A stretch of 64,000 bases of DNA, from assembly GCA_006176705.1 (NCBI GenBank), contig QRFJ01004840.1, positions 1-64,000 of the forward strand. Reading direction: 5' to 3'. The position numbers and the translations under genes are program-made. The DNA comes from Cocos nucifera. Taxonomy: Eukaryota > Streptophyta > Magnoliopsida > Arecales > Arecaceae. This document shows positions 46,731-58,898 of the stretch, piece after piece. How positions within the stretch are numbered: the first letter of the stretch is position 1; each line of letters begins with the position of its first letter. The notes beneath the pieces were generated by a model. It saw nothing but the letters and a program-made list of their open reading frames with translations, ran no database searches and had not been told where the DNA came from.

Positions 46731-48590
46731 TTTATGCTAGTGGGTTAGATGCAACTATTTTTCTATAGAGAGTCAAAGTTTCTAATTAGATATTATAATT
46801 AAGATTTAACCAATTTGTTTAAAAATTTTATTTTTAAACAAATTAGCTCCCACTATTTTCTTGGATCCCTACACTTCCTCTGTAGAGATGCAAAAACCTC
46901 CATGATTACTGATTTCTAGTGGGTGGTGAAATCCCATCGACTTACTCATCACCTCACCTAATAGTTATTGGTGATGGGTTAGCCAATGAGTGAACAACTA
47001 TTGTTCAATGATTCTCTAATCATGATGCACCCAATCTTGGTCTCTAATTCATAAATCTCACCATGTCCAAAATATTGATCCACTCCTTAGTTAAGTCAGA
47101 CCCACCATTTGCATAGATTGGATTTCTAATTGAGTCTCTCACCGTATCCAAAATATTGAGCCCAATCTATCCTCCAGCCTGTAGCATCTAATGCCTAATA
47201 GACATGGTTGTATCTTCCTGATGCAACTGAGCCACTCTAACCAGCCAAAAATAATCAACCCCGAGAAGGGCCTGCACATCTACAATGGTGGAAGATCTTA
47301 GACTTAATCTTTTCTTAAGAAGATTTGATTTAGGTCTTATTAAATTAGACTTGATATAGTCATAACCATTATGACTAACCTAGTGGCATGGGTTAGCTCA
47401 AATTATTGACCACCTTAGATCAGAACTGAGTCAACAAACATGGCTAGGTAAGTGAGAACGGTGGAAGGAATATGCCATTAACTCGACAAGAAAGCATTCG
47501 AGTCGAGTAGCTCCCAATTAAAAATCAGTCGATCGTATCTGCCAAACTTACCTTAGACACCAAATTATTGAGCCAGAATCAATTGGGTTAGCCTACAATC
47601 TAGACTCTAACCACTGAGCCTAATTAGGTCTTAGCTTGATCGATCACTCACGTGACTCGATTTTGACCCAGACTTAATCCTATTAGGCTGGTCAATTTAA
47701 GCATTGTTGATCCCATCTAACCAACTCATGAGTCGATTTGATCAATCGCTAGACCTAATTGAGCTACCCAAGTCCGAACCCAATTTTATGAACATGTCTT
47801 AAATCTGAAAATTCTCAATTTTAGACCTAATATGTTTCATAATCTTAATTCTTAATTAAGTTTAGGGTTCATAAGCAAAACATGTAAATAAGATCCTAGG
47901 ATTTCAAAGTCTAGGGTTTTGTAGAAAGTAAGTTTTCAATTTCTAATTAAGGACGAACGCACAGCATCCTTACACATCATAAGAGCACCCCATCAAATGG
48001 AAGGAGGGGAACTTTAAATTCTACTTTGTTCTTATAACTGAACGGCCAAGGAAAATGCCTTAATAAAAAATACAACTAATCTACAAAAACTAATTAGATC
48101 TAAGCATATATCTCATATAAGAAAATTGATCTAATTAAAATATATTTTGCATACATTATATCGTGCATGTTTTTTAGATCTAAATTATCTCATAATCATC
48201 TAAAAAATTAAATTTAAAATTGATCATATCAAATATAATTTAATCTAGATCCTTTTGTAGAACTATTCTATAACTAGTCTAAACAGGCAACTATCATATC
48301 TCATATGAATAAGTTAAATTTAATTTATTTTTTATTTTTAGATATGATTATTACATTAATCAGATTAAAAAATAATAAATAAATAAATCTAAAAATCATA
48401 TTTAATCAAATAAAAATTATGATTATACTAGACTACACATAGAATAATTCTATTCCTAGTCTAGTCATGTATCTCATATATTTTTGATCTAAATTTTCTA
48501 ATTTTTTGATTTTAGATCGAACTACATCTCATGTGATATCTAAAATTACTAATTTATTAGATTAAATTAGATCTAAATAAATTTTATAAG
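46731..48590 (-). other. Untranslated leader of A4
   Basis: 1.86 kb on the minus strand, collinear with the other leaders; the conserved block lies at about 47350-47040. No open gene is seen. Confidence 0.72.
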
Positions 48591-48608
48591 AACTAGGCTC
48601 TGACACCA
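48591..48608 (-). other. Primer-binding site of A4
   Basis: On the minus strand it reads TGGTGTCAGAGCCTAGTT, two bases from the LTR end. There are two differences from the A2 site. Confidence 0.78.
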
Positions 48609-48610
48609 GT

Positions 48611-50908
48611 TGAAGGGAAATCCTATATTTTCGGGGTCAAGTTCGTTCAGACCTGATTGGATCGAGAGGCATATTTCAAAAATTTTCTCTTAGATCATAA
48701 TCAGATCTGATATTTTTTAGATCTAATTTTATAATTTAATAAATAAAAAAATTAAATTAAATTAAATCTAAATTAATTTTACCTTGATTCTGGGTAATCT
48801 GATTACCCGTTGATGATCCTGCTGAAGCTCTAAGGTTCTAGATCTAGCCATGCAACTGCCTGGCCTCTACCGATATCCACTCGGACTGAAACTGGAGATC
48901 TTCTTCTTCTCTTTATTTCTCAAAAAATTAGATCTGAATCTAATCTAGAGGATCTTTGAAACTCCTTTCGAAGATCAGCAGTCATCTCTGTAGTAGTGCT
49001 GCCTTCTTCCTTTCTCGTCAGCCTTTTCTTGCCTAAATCGCACTAATCTGAAGCCCAACCATCCTTGGGCATGGAGAGGAGAGAGATGAGCTGAAGGTGG
49101 CATGGAGAAGGGAGAGGGATAGCCTTGGGGTATGGCTAGGAGATGAGTCTCTAAAAAGTGGACGCAGATAGGTCTTTATATAGACCCTGCTGCACCATGC
49201 AGTGCCACATCACCCCGGCCAATCATGTTGCTTCGTGCAATCAGATCTAAATCTAATTGGTGGGATGACATCACCTGATCCAATTAGATGAGAGACCCAT
49301 AGATTCATCCATAGATGGTGCCTAAGACTGGTCAAAGTCTATAGATGAGGGTCACCTAGTTTGAATCCAAGAAACAACCTGGAGTCCCAACCTGGATTCC
49401 CATCCATATGGGACTCCAGGTGTCCCTATCTATGGGCATACACCATCCTAGGAATGCACCCCCTCTTTTTCAATTTTCAAGGAGGGGACAAGGCCCTATC
49501 TTCTCTCCAATAAGTGCATGATATATGGGCAGATGTCCAAGGGTCAAAGGTCAATGTTTGACCAAGGTCAAAGGACAAGAATTAGCAGGTGACAAAAAAT
49601 GGTAGGTATTATCTCAAATTTATTTCATAAATTAAGATAACTCTTTTCTGATCTAGACAAGCTCTAGTCAGACTAGGTAAAGGTACCTGAGTGAGCAGAA
49701 ATATATTTGGCTCAGTCGAGACAACTTTTAATGATAGAAAAGAAGAATGTTAGGTTCAATCATGTGCTAGCACGATTTTTCTAAACCTAATTGAATCTAA
49801 TTCAAATCAATTGAACTGGGTTAGTCCAACTGATGATATCTAGATTCAAACCCTTATTTGTGTGACCCAGTTAGGTTCAATTCTGTATGATAATTGGATA
49901 TGTCATGATCTACATCATCGACATCATCAAAACTCCTTTCGATGGATCAGAACTCTTCTGATTCAGACAACTGAAATAATCGATCATCTAAATCATTCTA
50001 ATTGCTCCCAAAATCAACCAGTGATACCTAGCAGTATATGGTGGCAACCCATCAAAATTGAAAATGAATCTCTTGGAGTAGCTACTTGTGTGATTAAGTT
50101 CTTCTATCTTGAGCCCTGATCAGATTAGGGTTAATATAAACTCGTGAAACTATAATTTCTATCATATGATTTAATCATTCGATTCAAGTTCGATGTGAAG
50201 ATCTTAATAGAAACTTGTTCTATTATTTCACTCTCTATCATGGCCATGGGCTTATGGACTAGATTCTCATGATCATCATAGGGTTGCTCCTCATCTATCG
50301 AGGTAGATAGATTCCATCTTGGTGCAATCTAATTCCTACAATGAACATGCTATAGCCAACATACACCTCAGGATTTCGAATGGCTAGGAAACCGAGTCAT
50401 GGTGTAGTCAAACTCTAACAGCCTCAAGGTGAACTATCGATGCACCTCAGGTTAAAGAACCAGACACACCACTGCAGCTTCGAGCCAATCATCGACAAGA
50501 AGGTAGACTTCCTTATGACTACTCGAGGTGGTCACGCTCAATGCCCTCGTTCTCTAATGAGTATCTGTACTCTCGCTCTGATGTCTCTACATAATAGACT
50601 CAAGACTAATCTACTGTAAAAAAGTGATTGCACACTAACCTTCCGGATCAATCATCATCCTCATGATGATCCTATGGTCAAGAGCATTTTATGAGTTAAT
50701 AATGAAAATTCTTGTGTTAAATTTTTAACTTTTTGAAAATAAGAATTATCATTACCATTAACTCATGGGATGTATCACAGACACTAAATACACATATGTG
50801 ATAGAAAATAATCTATTTTATTATTTATAGTCAAAATTAAAATTTTGCCTGTAGAAGTGTATTATAAGTGTCAGCCAATTCTGGCTTCTAGGGCACACAT
50901 ATCTAACA
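48611..50908 (-). repeat. 5' LTR of A4
   Basis: 2298 bp on the minus strand, TGTTAGATATGTGTGCCC (50908) to TTTCCCTTCA (48611), with clean TG...CA ends. TATA box at 49182-49176. Near 49379-49425 the GGAGTCCCA hairpin arm is duplicated, giving an enlarged inverted repeat compared with the 3' LTR. Confidence 0.88.
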
Positions 50909-52140
50909 CTTTCACGTAGGATCTTGAGGATAGCAGAAGGCTGAGGGTTGGTGAGATGATCCTACACCTTGGAAATGGAGCAAGGCTTGCTATTATGGCT
51001 GTGGGAACCTACCCTCTTCGACTACCATCTGATTTAGATTTAGTACATAGGGATTATTATTATGTGCCTGCAGCAAGCAGATATTTGATTTTTGTTTCAT
51101 GTTTAGCACAAGAAAGCTATGTAATTAGTTTTCTTAAGGACCGTTGTAACATTCTTTATGAAAAAAATAAAATAGCAAGTGGTTTCCTTATTAACGGTCT
51201 TTACCAATTACATATTGATGTATCTATTTTTAATATTGAGCAAAATATGATTGCCATAAAATCAAAATGACCCAAGGATAGTCCAAACGATAGGTATCTA
51301 TGACACCTTAGACTAGGTCATATAGTAGAAGATAGGATTAACAAATTACAGAAAATTGGATTATTGAGTCCATTAACTTTTGAGTCATATCCAATTTGTA
51401 AATCATGTCTTCATGGCAAAATGACTAAACTTCCCTTTGTGGGACATGGGGAAAGGGCCACGGATTTACTTACCCTAGTACATACTAATGTATGGGCCCA
51501 TTTAATGTGCTGGCTAGAGGCAATTTTGTCTACTTCATAACCTTCATCGATGATTTGTCTCATTATGGGTATGTGTATCTTATGAGACATAGGTCTAAAT
51601 CCTTTGAAAAGTTTAAAGAGTTTAGACATGAAGTAGAAAAGCAAACTGAAAAACCCATTAAGGTTCTTCGATCAGATCGAGAAGGTAAATACCTTAGTCG
51701 AAAATTCTTAAACTATCTCAATAGAATGGCATAGTCTCTCAATGGACTCCACCTAGAACATCTCAACTCACAGGATTTTAGAATGGAGAAATCAGATCCT
51801 ATTAGATATGGTTCGATCTATGATGAGCTTCATAGACCTTCCGAATTTTCTTTAGGGACATAGTTTGTTAACTGCTATATATTTACTAAATAGGATTCCT
51901 TCTAAAATCGTTCCTACCATACTATATGAGATATGGCATGGTAAGAAACCAAGTCTAAGTCATCTTAGAATTTGGGATTGTTCGGCTCATGTCAAAAGAC
52001 AACAAGCGGATAAGTTAGACTATAGATCCTTTAGAGTTCGATTCATAGGATATCCTAAAGAGTCGTTATGATATTATTTCTACATTACAAAAGATCACAA
52101 TGTGACCGTGAGTCAACATGCCATCATTCTTGAAAAATAG
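50909..52140 (+). pseudogene. Protease end and integrase of A3
   Basis: It resumes the protease of A3 after the A4 insertion (GSEDSRRL-type linker, then MILHLGNGARLAIMAVGTYPLRLPS, YYVPAASRYLIFVSCLAQESYVIS in one frame to 51270). In the integrase zinc region HLRLGH is broken by a stop for Trp (51303). The core reads HTNVW with a one-base deletion near 51497, then DLSHYGYVYLMRHRS and VLRSDREGKYLSRKF. The Glu region is frameshifted. The C-terminal domain is readable in 51865-52071 (SLSHLRIWDCSAHVKRQQADKL). Confidence 0.85.
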
Positions 52141-53930
52141 TTTATTCAAAATGGCAACATTGAAAAGCAGATCAAGCTCGAGGAGAAAGTCTCCCAAGAG
52201 CAAAGTGCTAAGGACCCTATGGAATTAAATCAGGTTGAGCCAATACAATCACTACCTCCTCCACCTCAAAGATCAGAAAGGATTTTCCGTCCCCTTGAGA
52301 GGTACTTAGGTACTATTTCAGAGGAAGTAGAAAAAATGTTCCTTATAGGTAATAGGGTTCATGGTGATGATCCCAAAACCTATAACGAGGCGATATCAGA
52401 TATCGAGTCCGAGAAATGGTTAGAGATAATGAAGTCAGAAATTGACTCGATGTACTCAAACCAAGTCTGGACCTTGGTAGATCCACCAGAAGGTATAGTA
52501 CCTATTAGGTGTAAATGGATCTACAAGAGAAAGATTGGTGCAGATGGGAATGTAAAGACATTCAAAGCTAAATTAGTGGCAAAAAGTTATAGTCAGCACG
52601 AAGGCATTGACTATTAGGATACCTTTTTGCTAGTAGACATGCTTAAATTCATTCGCATATTGCTTGCTGTTGCAGCCTAATTTCGATTATCAAATATGGC
52701 AAATGAATGTAAAAACGACATTCTTAAATATATATCTTGAGAAAGTTATCTATATGGAACCGCCGTTAGGTTTCACATCCAGTGATATTGATCACAAAGT
52801 ATGCATGCTACAAAGATCCATATTTGGACTTAAGCAAGCATCTAGGGGCTGGAATACTCATTTTAATGATGTGATCAAATTATTTGAATTCATCAAAAAT
52901 GAGGAACCATATGTTTTTAGAAAGGTCAGTGGGAGCGCTATTGTCTTCCTCGTACTGTACGTGGATGATATCCTCCTTATTGGAAATGATATTCCCATGT
53001 TGACCATAGTTAAAATGTGGTTATCCAAAGAATTTTTCATGAGAAACCTAGGAGAAGCATCCTTCATTCTTGGAATTGAAGTCTATAGAGATAGACTAAA
53101 TAGGATGCTAGGTCTTTCACAAAAGATGTACATAGAGAAAGTGCTAAAATGGTTTAGCATGGAAAATTCTAAAAGGGGATTGGTATCCTTCAGACATGGC
53201 ATTCATCTCTCCAAGAAGATGTGCCCTAGCACACCTGAGAAGATAGAATGCATGAACAAGATCCCTTATGCTTCTACAATAGGAATCCTCATGTATGCCT
53301 TGTTATGTACGTGACTTGAATAGCCCATGCTGTGAGTGTCATGAGCAAATATTAGTCGAATCCAGATGAAGAACACTGGACTTCTGTGAAATGTATCCTT
53401 AAGTACTTAAGAAGAACTAAGGATATATTCTTGGTTTTTGGTAATGGAGAACTCAAAGTCCAGGGGTATATAGACTTGGATTTTATGTCCGATATAGATG
53501 ATCGAAAGTCAACATCAGGGAATCTATTTGTGTGTAATGGTGGTACTGTCAGTTGGAAGACTTCCAAATAGACAGTAATAGCAGAGTTCACCATGGAAAC
53601 AGAATACATTGCTGTGTCAGAAGCTATGAAGGAGGCATTCTGGTACAAAAAGTTTGCCATAGAGATGGGAGTGATGCCATTCCTCTGTACGGCGATAATA
53701 ATGGTGCCATAGCCCTTGCTAAGGAGCCGAGGTCTCACCAAAAATCCAAACACATCGAGTGGTGATACCACCTCATCCGCGATTACCTCGAGAAAGGATA
53801 CATCGAGATCAAGAGAGTCAACTCCGCAGACAATGCGGCAGACCAACATTCAAAGCTGTTTGGCCAATAGAATATCGAAACCCATCTTGAGAAGATGGGA
53901 CTTAGATTTGTAGTCAATTGACTTTAGGTC
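52141..53930 (+). pseudogene. Reverse transcriptase and RNase H of A3
   Basis: 52219-52617 is open: the Pro-rich linker (MELNQVEPIQSLPPPPQRSER) and fingers (SNQVWTLVDPPEGIVPIRCKWIY). A stop at 52615 and a shift near 52670 precede the palm frame (52664-53314), with QMNVKTTFLNIYLEK, YGLKQ-type FGLKQASRGWN and intact YVDD at 52958-52969. RNase H runs to about 53870 with frames at 53386-53571 (KCILKYLRRTKDIFLVFGNGEL) and 53553-53765, and stops and small deletions between. It ends in a degraded TKPLG-like segment before the purine tract AAGTTGGAG. Confidence 0.86.
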
Positions 53931-53941
53931 AAGTTGGAGTT

Positions 53942-56231
53942 TGTTAGATATGTGTGCCTTAGAAGCCAGAATTGGCTGATACTTGCTATACACTTCTAAG
54001 AATAAAATCATAATTTTGACTATAAATAATAAAATAGATTATTTTCTATCACAATATGTATTTAGTGTCTATGATACATTCCTTAAGCTAATGGCAATGA
54101 TAGTTCTTATTTTCAAGAGTTGAAAATTTAGGATAAGAATTTTCATTATTAACTCATAAAATGCTCCAGACCGTAGGATCATCATGAGGATGGTGATTGA
54201 TCTGAAAGGTTGGTATGCAATCGCTTCTTCATAGTAGATGAGTCTTGAGTCTATAGTGTAGAGATACCAGAGCGAGTGTACAAATACTCATTAGAGAACG
54301 AGGGCACTGAGCGTGACCACCTCGAGTAGTCATTAGGAAGTCTACCTTCTCGTCAATGATTGGCTCAAAGCTGTAGTTGTGTATTTGGTTCTTTGATCTA
54401 AGGTGCATCGGTAGTTCATCTTGAGTGTGTTATAGTTTGACTACACCATAACTCAGTCTCCTAGCCATTCAGAATCCTGAGGTGTATGTTGGCTATAGCA
54501 TGTTCATTATAGGAATTGGATTGTACCAATAGGGAATCTATCTACCTCGGTTGATGAGGAGTAGTCCTATGATGATCATGAGAATCAAGTCCATAAGCCC
54601 ATGGCCATGGAAGAGTGAAATGATAGAAAGAGTTTCTATTAAGGTTTTCACATTGGACTTGAATCGAATGATTAATCATATGACAGATATTAGGATTTAA
54701 CCTTACCTTAACCCTAATCCAATTGGAGCTCAAGATAGAAGAACTTAATCATACAGGTAACTACACTGAGTGGTTCATTTTTAGTTCTGATGGATTGCCA
54801 CCATATGCTGCTAAGTGTCACTGGTGGATTTTGAGAGCAATGAGAATGATTTAGATGATCAATCATATTAGTTGTGTGAATCAAAAAAGTTTTGATCCAT
54901 CGGAAGGTGTTTTGATGATGTCGATGATAGAGATCATGACATATCTCATTACCATACAGAATTGAATCTAACTAGATCACACAAACAAGAATTTTGATCT
55001 AGATATCAGTAATTGAACTAATCCAGTTTAATTGATTTGAATTAGATTCAATTAGTTTCAAGAAAATCATGCTAGCACACGATTGAGCCTAATATTCTTC
55101 TTTAATTATCATTAAAAGTTTTCTCGACTAAGTCAAATATGTTTGGGCTCACTCAGGTACCACTACTTAGTCTACCTGAAACTTGTCCAAGTCAGAAAAT
55201 GGTTGTCTTAATTTATGAGATGAATTTGAGACAATACCTACTATTTTTCGTCACCTGCTAAATCCTGTTTCGAACATTTGGTCAAACGTTGACCTTTGAC
55301 ACTTAGACATCTGCCCATGTGTCAAGCTATCATAGGAGAGAACTTTTGGACTAGTCCACCTACTAAAAGGTAGTTAGATATGGGGCACACAACTAGGGAG
55401 GCGTGAACCCATAGATAGTGATGCCTGGAGTCCCTTACAGATGGGACTCTTGGTTTCTTTGGGGTTTCTACCTAGGTGGCGCCAAGGATTTGTCTTTGAC
55501 CAATCTTGGCGCCATCTAAAGATGATTTAGAGGGGCTCTCATCTGATTGGATTAGATAATATCATCCCATTAATTAGATTTAGATCTGATTGCACAAAAG
55601 GCCGTGATTGGTCGAGATGATGTGGCACTGCATGGCACAGCACGGTCTATATAAATCCTATTTGTGCCTAGGATTTAGATTTCTTGCCCATTGCCCATGT
55701 CACAAGGCTGCTCCTCTCTCTCCTCCATGCCATCTTTAGGTCTTCTCTCTCCTACCCATGCCCAAGAATTTTTGGACTTCAGTTTGGTGCAATCCAAGCA
55801 AGAGAAAGGTGACGAGAAAGGAAGAAGGCAGCACTACTGCGAGAGACGACACCTAATCTTCAAAAGAAGTTTTGAAGACCTTCCAAATTAGATCCAAATC
55901 TGATATTTGGAGAAGTGATAAAGAAGGAGAAGATCTTTAGATCCTACTCAAGTGGATATTGGAAGAGGCTAGGCACTTGCGTGGCTAGATCCAGAACCTT
56001 AAGGAGACATCAGGATCGTTACAGGATAATCTGATTACCCGCTACAAGATAAAATTAACTTAGATTTAATATATCCTTTATTTTTATTTTATTTTATTTT
56101 ATTAGATCAATAATATCAGATCTAAAAAATCTCAGATTTGAAATGGATTCAAGAGAAAAATTTTTGAAATATCTCTCTTGATCTAATCAGATCTGAATGA
56201 TCCTGACCCAAAAGACTAGATTTTTTCTTCA
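53942..56231 (+). repeat. 3' LTR of A3
   Basis: 2290 bp, TGTTAGATATGTGTGCC to TTTTTTCTTCA. TATA box at 55648-55654; W-box dyad at about 55278-55292; hairpins at about 55384-55415 and 55425-55455 with mismatches. The right flank is the duplication GATTG, of which the last two bases are also the first two of element C. Confidence 0.88.
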
Positions 56232-56234
56232 GAT

Positions 56235-57247
56235 TGATGGTGCTCCCACACCTTGGGAGGCCACGGGAGGAGTCTAGATGTTGGCTTCAGGGAGGCTAGA
56301 ATAGGTATGGTCTTAGGGCTAGGACAGGAGTTCTCCTAGGGTGGAGGTGACATGTAGCTCTTCACGGGCTTGACGTTCAGGCATTGAGGGCCTCAAGGGG
56401 CTTGGTTGGTGCTTTGGAGATCTGGGACATAAGGTGAAGCAAGAAACCAAAGCCGAGGAATCAAGACTATAGAAAGAAGATTTTCTATAGGTTAGCCGAC
56501 TCAGTCCAAAATTAGATGTGGCGACGTCTCAGAGCACAGGCAAAATAGAGAGCTACGCATTCAGGACTGCTATTACGGCACAAGACTGGGCCGGCTCAGT
56601 TTCAGACTGAGCCAACCCAGTGAAACTTAGCCAACTCAGTGCAAAGATCGAGCCATCTCAGTGCGCAGGCAGAGTTACATGAGGGTCTATTTTAGGCTAG
56701 GGTCTGGGTTGATCTTAGGGGTCTTAAGGCCTAGTTTGAGAGGTCGTAAGGGGGCTAATTCGTGTATAGATTGGATCTAGATCCAGAGGATGAGAGCATG
56801 GGAGACATGGGTGTACATGGGCTCGGTGAGTGCTTTCATGTATTGGGTTAGTCGGAGAGTATTTTGATCAGGCCTAATGGCTATGTATAAATACATATGT
56901 TGTATTAGGATTTCATAAGGCTGTGAAGGTTGGAATTAATACAGACCTTTTCTCCCTCAACTCTCTTCTTCTCTTCTCTCTAGAGTTGCCACCCTCGGAT
57001 TTTTGAAGAAGCTCTAAAGAATGGGGCATCTCCCTCAAGCCCAAGGAGGGATGCATCCCATCATAGATCCAGGTGGAGGATCGGTGGTTTGCTGTCCATA
57101 GAGAATGTCACAGGTTTCTTCAGCTTCATGCTAAAGATCAGGAGCTTCCACAACATGGTATCGGAGCTTGTGATGTGAAGGATGATTGGCATTTGAGCAA
57201 TATCATGGAACATCAATTGGTATCAGAGAGAAGTGTTGCTAGTTGGT
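56235..57247 (+). repeat. 5' LTR of C
   Basis: It begins TGATGGTGCTCCC and matches 58899-59908 over its whole length (1013 bp). It has a candidate TATA (TATAAATACAT at 56886-56896), a CT-rich segment (56953-56985) and a conserved hairpin (56593-56613). Its 3' border is set by where the match with the right copy ends; no clean CA end is seen. Confidence 0.72.
56593..56613 (+). repeat. Conserved hairpin in C LTR
   Basis: GGCTCAGT, loop TTCAG, ACTGAGCC, inside a run of short 'GCCRRCTCAGTG' repeats. The right LTR keeps both arms unchanged (59253-59273, loop TTTAG). Confidence 0.65.
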
Positions 57248-57258
57248 GCACCAAAATC

Positions 57259-57277
57259 TGGTATCAGAGCTTGATGG
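57259..57277 (+). other. Primer-binding site of C
   Basis: TGGTATCAGAGCTTGATGG, 12 bases after the left repeat ends. The initiator-Met type is shared with Ty1/copia. Two similar sequences lie upstream inside the repeat, at 57156 (TGGTATCGGAGC) and 57218 (TGGTATCAGAGA), so the functional site is not certain. Confidence 0.6.
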
Positions 57278-58898
57278 TGCATGAAAGGAAAAGAGAAGTC
57301 ATACAAGATGAAATCAAAAATCTGCACAAGGATTCCGTGGTATGTCTCAAATCTATCTTTGTTATTGCTGTGGTTTGGCCAACCAAGAGCAATGAGTTGA
57401 AGGTGGAGCTTGAGAGGATTAACGGAAAGAAATTTTTTTGGGGTAGAAGGATTTGGTGTATGATTTGCTGATCGATCTTGGTGGAAAGATCGGGGTGTAT
57501 GATGGTTATGTGATGGCCAGGGAGCGTTGGAGTGTTGTAGTAGCGCTTCCTTAGAGATGCAGGGTAGAGAGAGGCTCGATGATGCAGCAGTTGAGGGAGG
57601 TATCTCAATAGAGAGCATCAGGATTCTTCAGGAAGATGGGCAGTGTAGGACTATTGAATAGAGATTTTTCAAGAAATAATGGTTAAAGGAAGGCTGAAGA
57701 AGCGACTATACATCCTTCGATATCAAGAAGGCAGAAAAGTAGTTGGAGATGTATTCAGTGGTTCGACTAGAGCATGGATTTATGGAGCCTTGAGAGTGTT
57801 GGAGATGGATGATCCATGAAGGTCCAGTAGGTCATGGATGGATGGCTGTAAAGTGGTGCAGAGATGAGTCAGGGAGCACTAGAGTGCTGCAAAAGCACTA
57901 CAATGGAGGCACAGGGGCTAAGAGAGGCTCAGTGGTGCAGTAATTGAGGAGTGTATCTCAGCAGATGGTGTTAAGGGCTTCTCAGAAAGATCGGGGTAGG
58001 TCTCAGGGAGAGCTAGGAGATCTCAGGGAGCGCCAGGAGGTCTCAGACAATTAGGAGTATCTTGGATCAAGTTTGTTCTGTAGAGGCACCAGGGAGAGTC
58101 ATGGATTAGGTGGAGGATGGTTCTTCGGGCGCAATTGAAGCAATAGCTGGTGTAGGGGCAGAAGAGAAGGACTAGGGTGGAATTCTCTAGGGTTCAGTCA
58201 TTGGTATCAGAAGAGTTGGATGAGCTCTTGGGTTTCGAAGGTGCCCACGGGTTGCGGAGGTATCCAAGACGGCTTCGAAGGGGTTCACAAAGTGCAAAGG
58301 GTTCGAAGACGCAGCGATGGTGTTTGAGGTGCAGCGGTAGGCTCAATAGTGCAGCGTTGAGTGGTTGGCCTCAAGGGACTCGGTGACAGAGTCGGCTTCT
58401 ACGGCATCAGGTGGACTTTGGATATAGGTGGAGCTCGGCAGAGGTGGCTTCACAATTGGAGAGGAATTTGATATCAGTTCAAAGCAGAGGAGTGTGGGAG
58501 GATCGATATCCTAGCACTAGCATCGGTGATGCATAGTTCTAGGTGGAGCGGCGTGTGTAGGAGGATAGGCATAGTTCTGAGGAGACCATGTCAGGGTTTG
58601 CAGCGAGTGTCAGTATAGGTACATTATGGGTTTTCCAGGAAAGTCCAGGAAAAGTGACGCAGCTGCTAAGTAGAAAGAATCCTACAATTCCAGAATGGTG
58701 TAGAGGTGTAAGCCAAGGTCTTCAACGGTGGAGGCGGTCATCCCAAAGGCCTCAAGGGTGCACTATAGCTGAAGAGGGTTGATGGAGGTGATGTTTGCAT
58801 AGGTGCTATCAAGTGCGCAGGGACTGTAAGATCGTGTAGGAGATCAGTGCCGAGGGATTTGCTAAGGCTTAGGGCACCAAGGTGGAGATTGTGAGGAT
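57278..58898 (+). other. Internal region of C, no gag or pol
   Basis: 1.6 kb of G-rich sequence with short repeated phrases such as GTGCAGC and CTCAGGGAG. No zinc knuckle, protease, RT, RNase H or integrase motif is readable in any frame. The longest frame in the area begins inside the LTR and crosses the primer site, so it is not credible as a gene. The right end (GGTGGAGATTGTGAGGAT) is a weak purine tract. Confidence 0.6.

Larger units (their letters stand above)
40529..50908 (-). mobile_element. A4: Angela-type Ty1/copia element inserted in A3, opposite strand
   Basis: On the minus strand: 5' LTR 50908-48611, primer site, leader, gag, protease-integrase, RT-RNaseH, 3' LTR 42814-40529. Flanks are CTTCC (40524-40528) and CTTTC (50909-50913); the second matches the same site in A1 (CACTTTC at about 8630), so CTTTC is the original target. 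It landed just after the protease active site of a sister element. Size 10,380 bp. It is the youngest insertion of its nest by position. Confidence 0.9.
35445..56231 (+). mobile_element. A3: Angela-type Ty1/copia element (contains A4)
   Basis: 5' LTR 35445-37733, leader, gag and protease start to 40528; after A4 it resumes at 50914 with the rest of pol, and the 3' LTR is 53942-56231. A perfect five-base duplication GATTG flanks it (35440-35444 and 56232-56236). Net size is about 10.4 kb. Its two LTRs share subfamily traits (GGCTGCTCCTCTC and CCTAGAATTTTTGGAC-type segments after the TATA box) not shared with A1, A2 or A4, so they are a true pair. Confidence 0.9.

Noticed and set aside
57073..57471. 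132-codon frame over the C LTR/primer site
   Set aside because: It starts in the LTR and crosses three primer-site-like sequences; there is no recognisable domain, and the right LTR copy does not keep it open.
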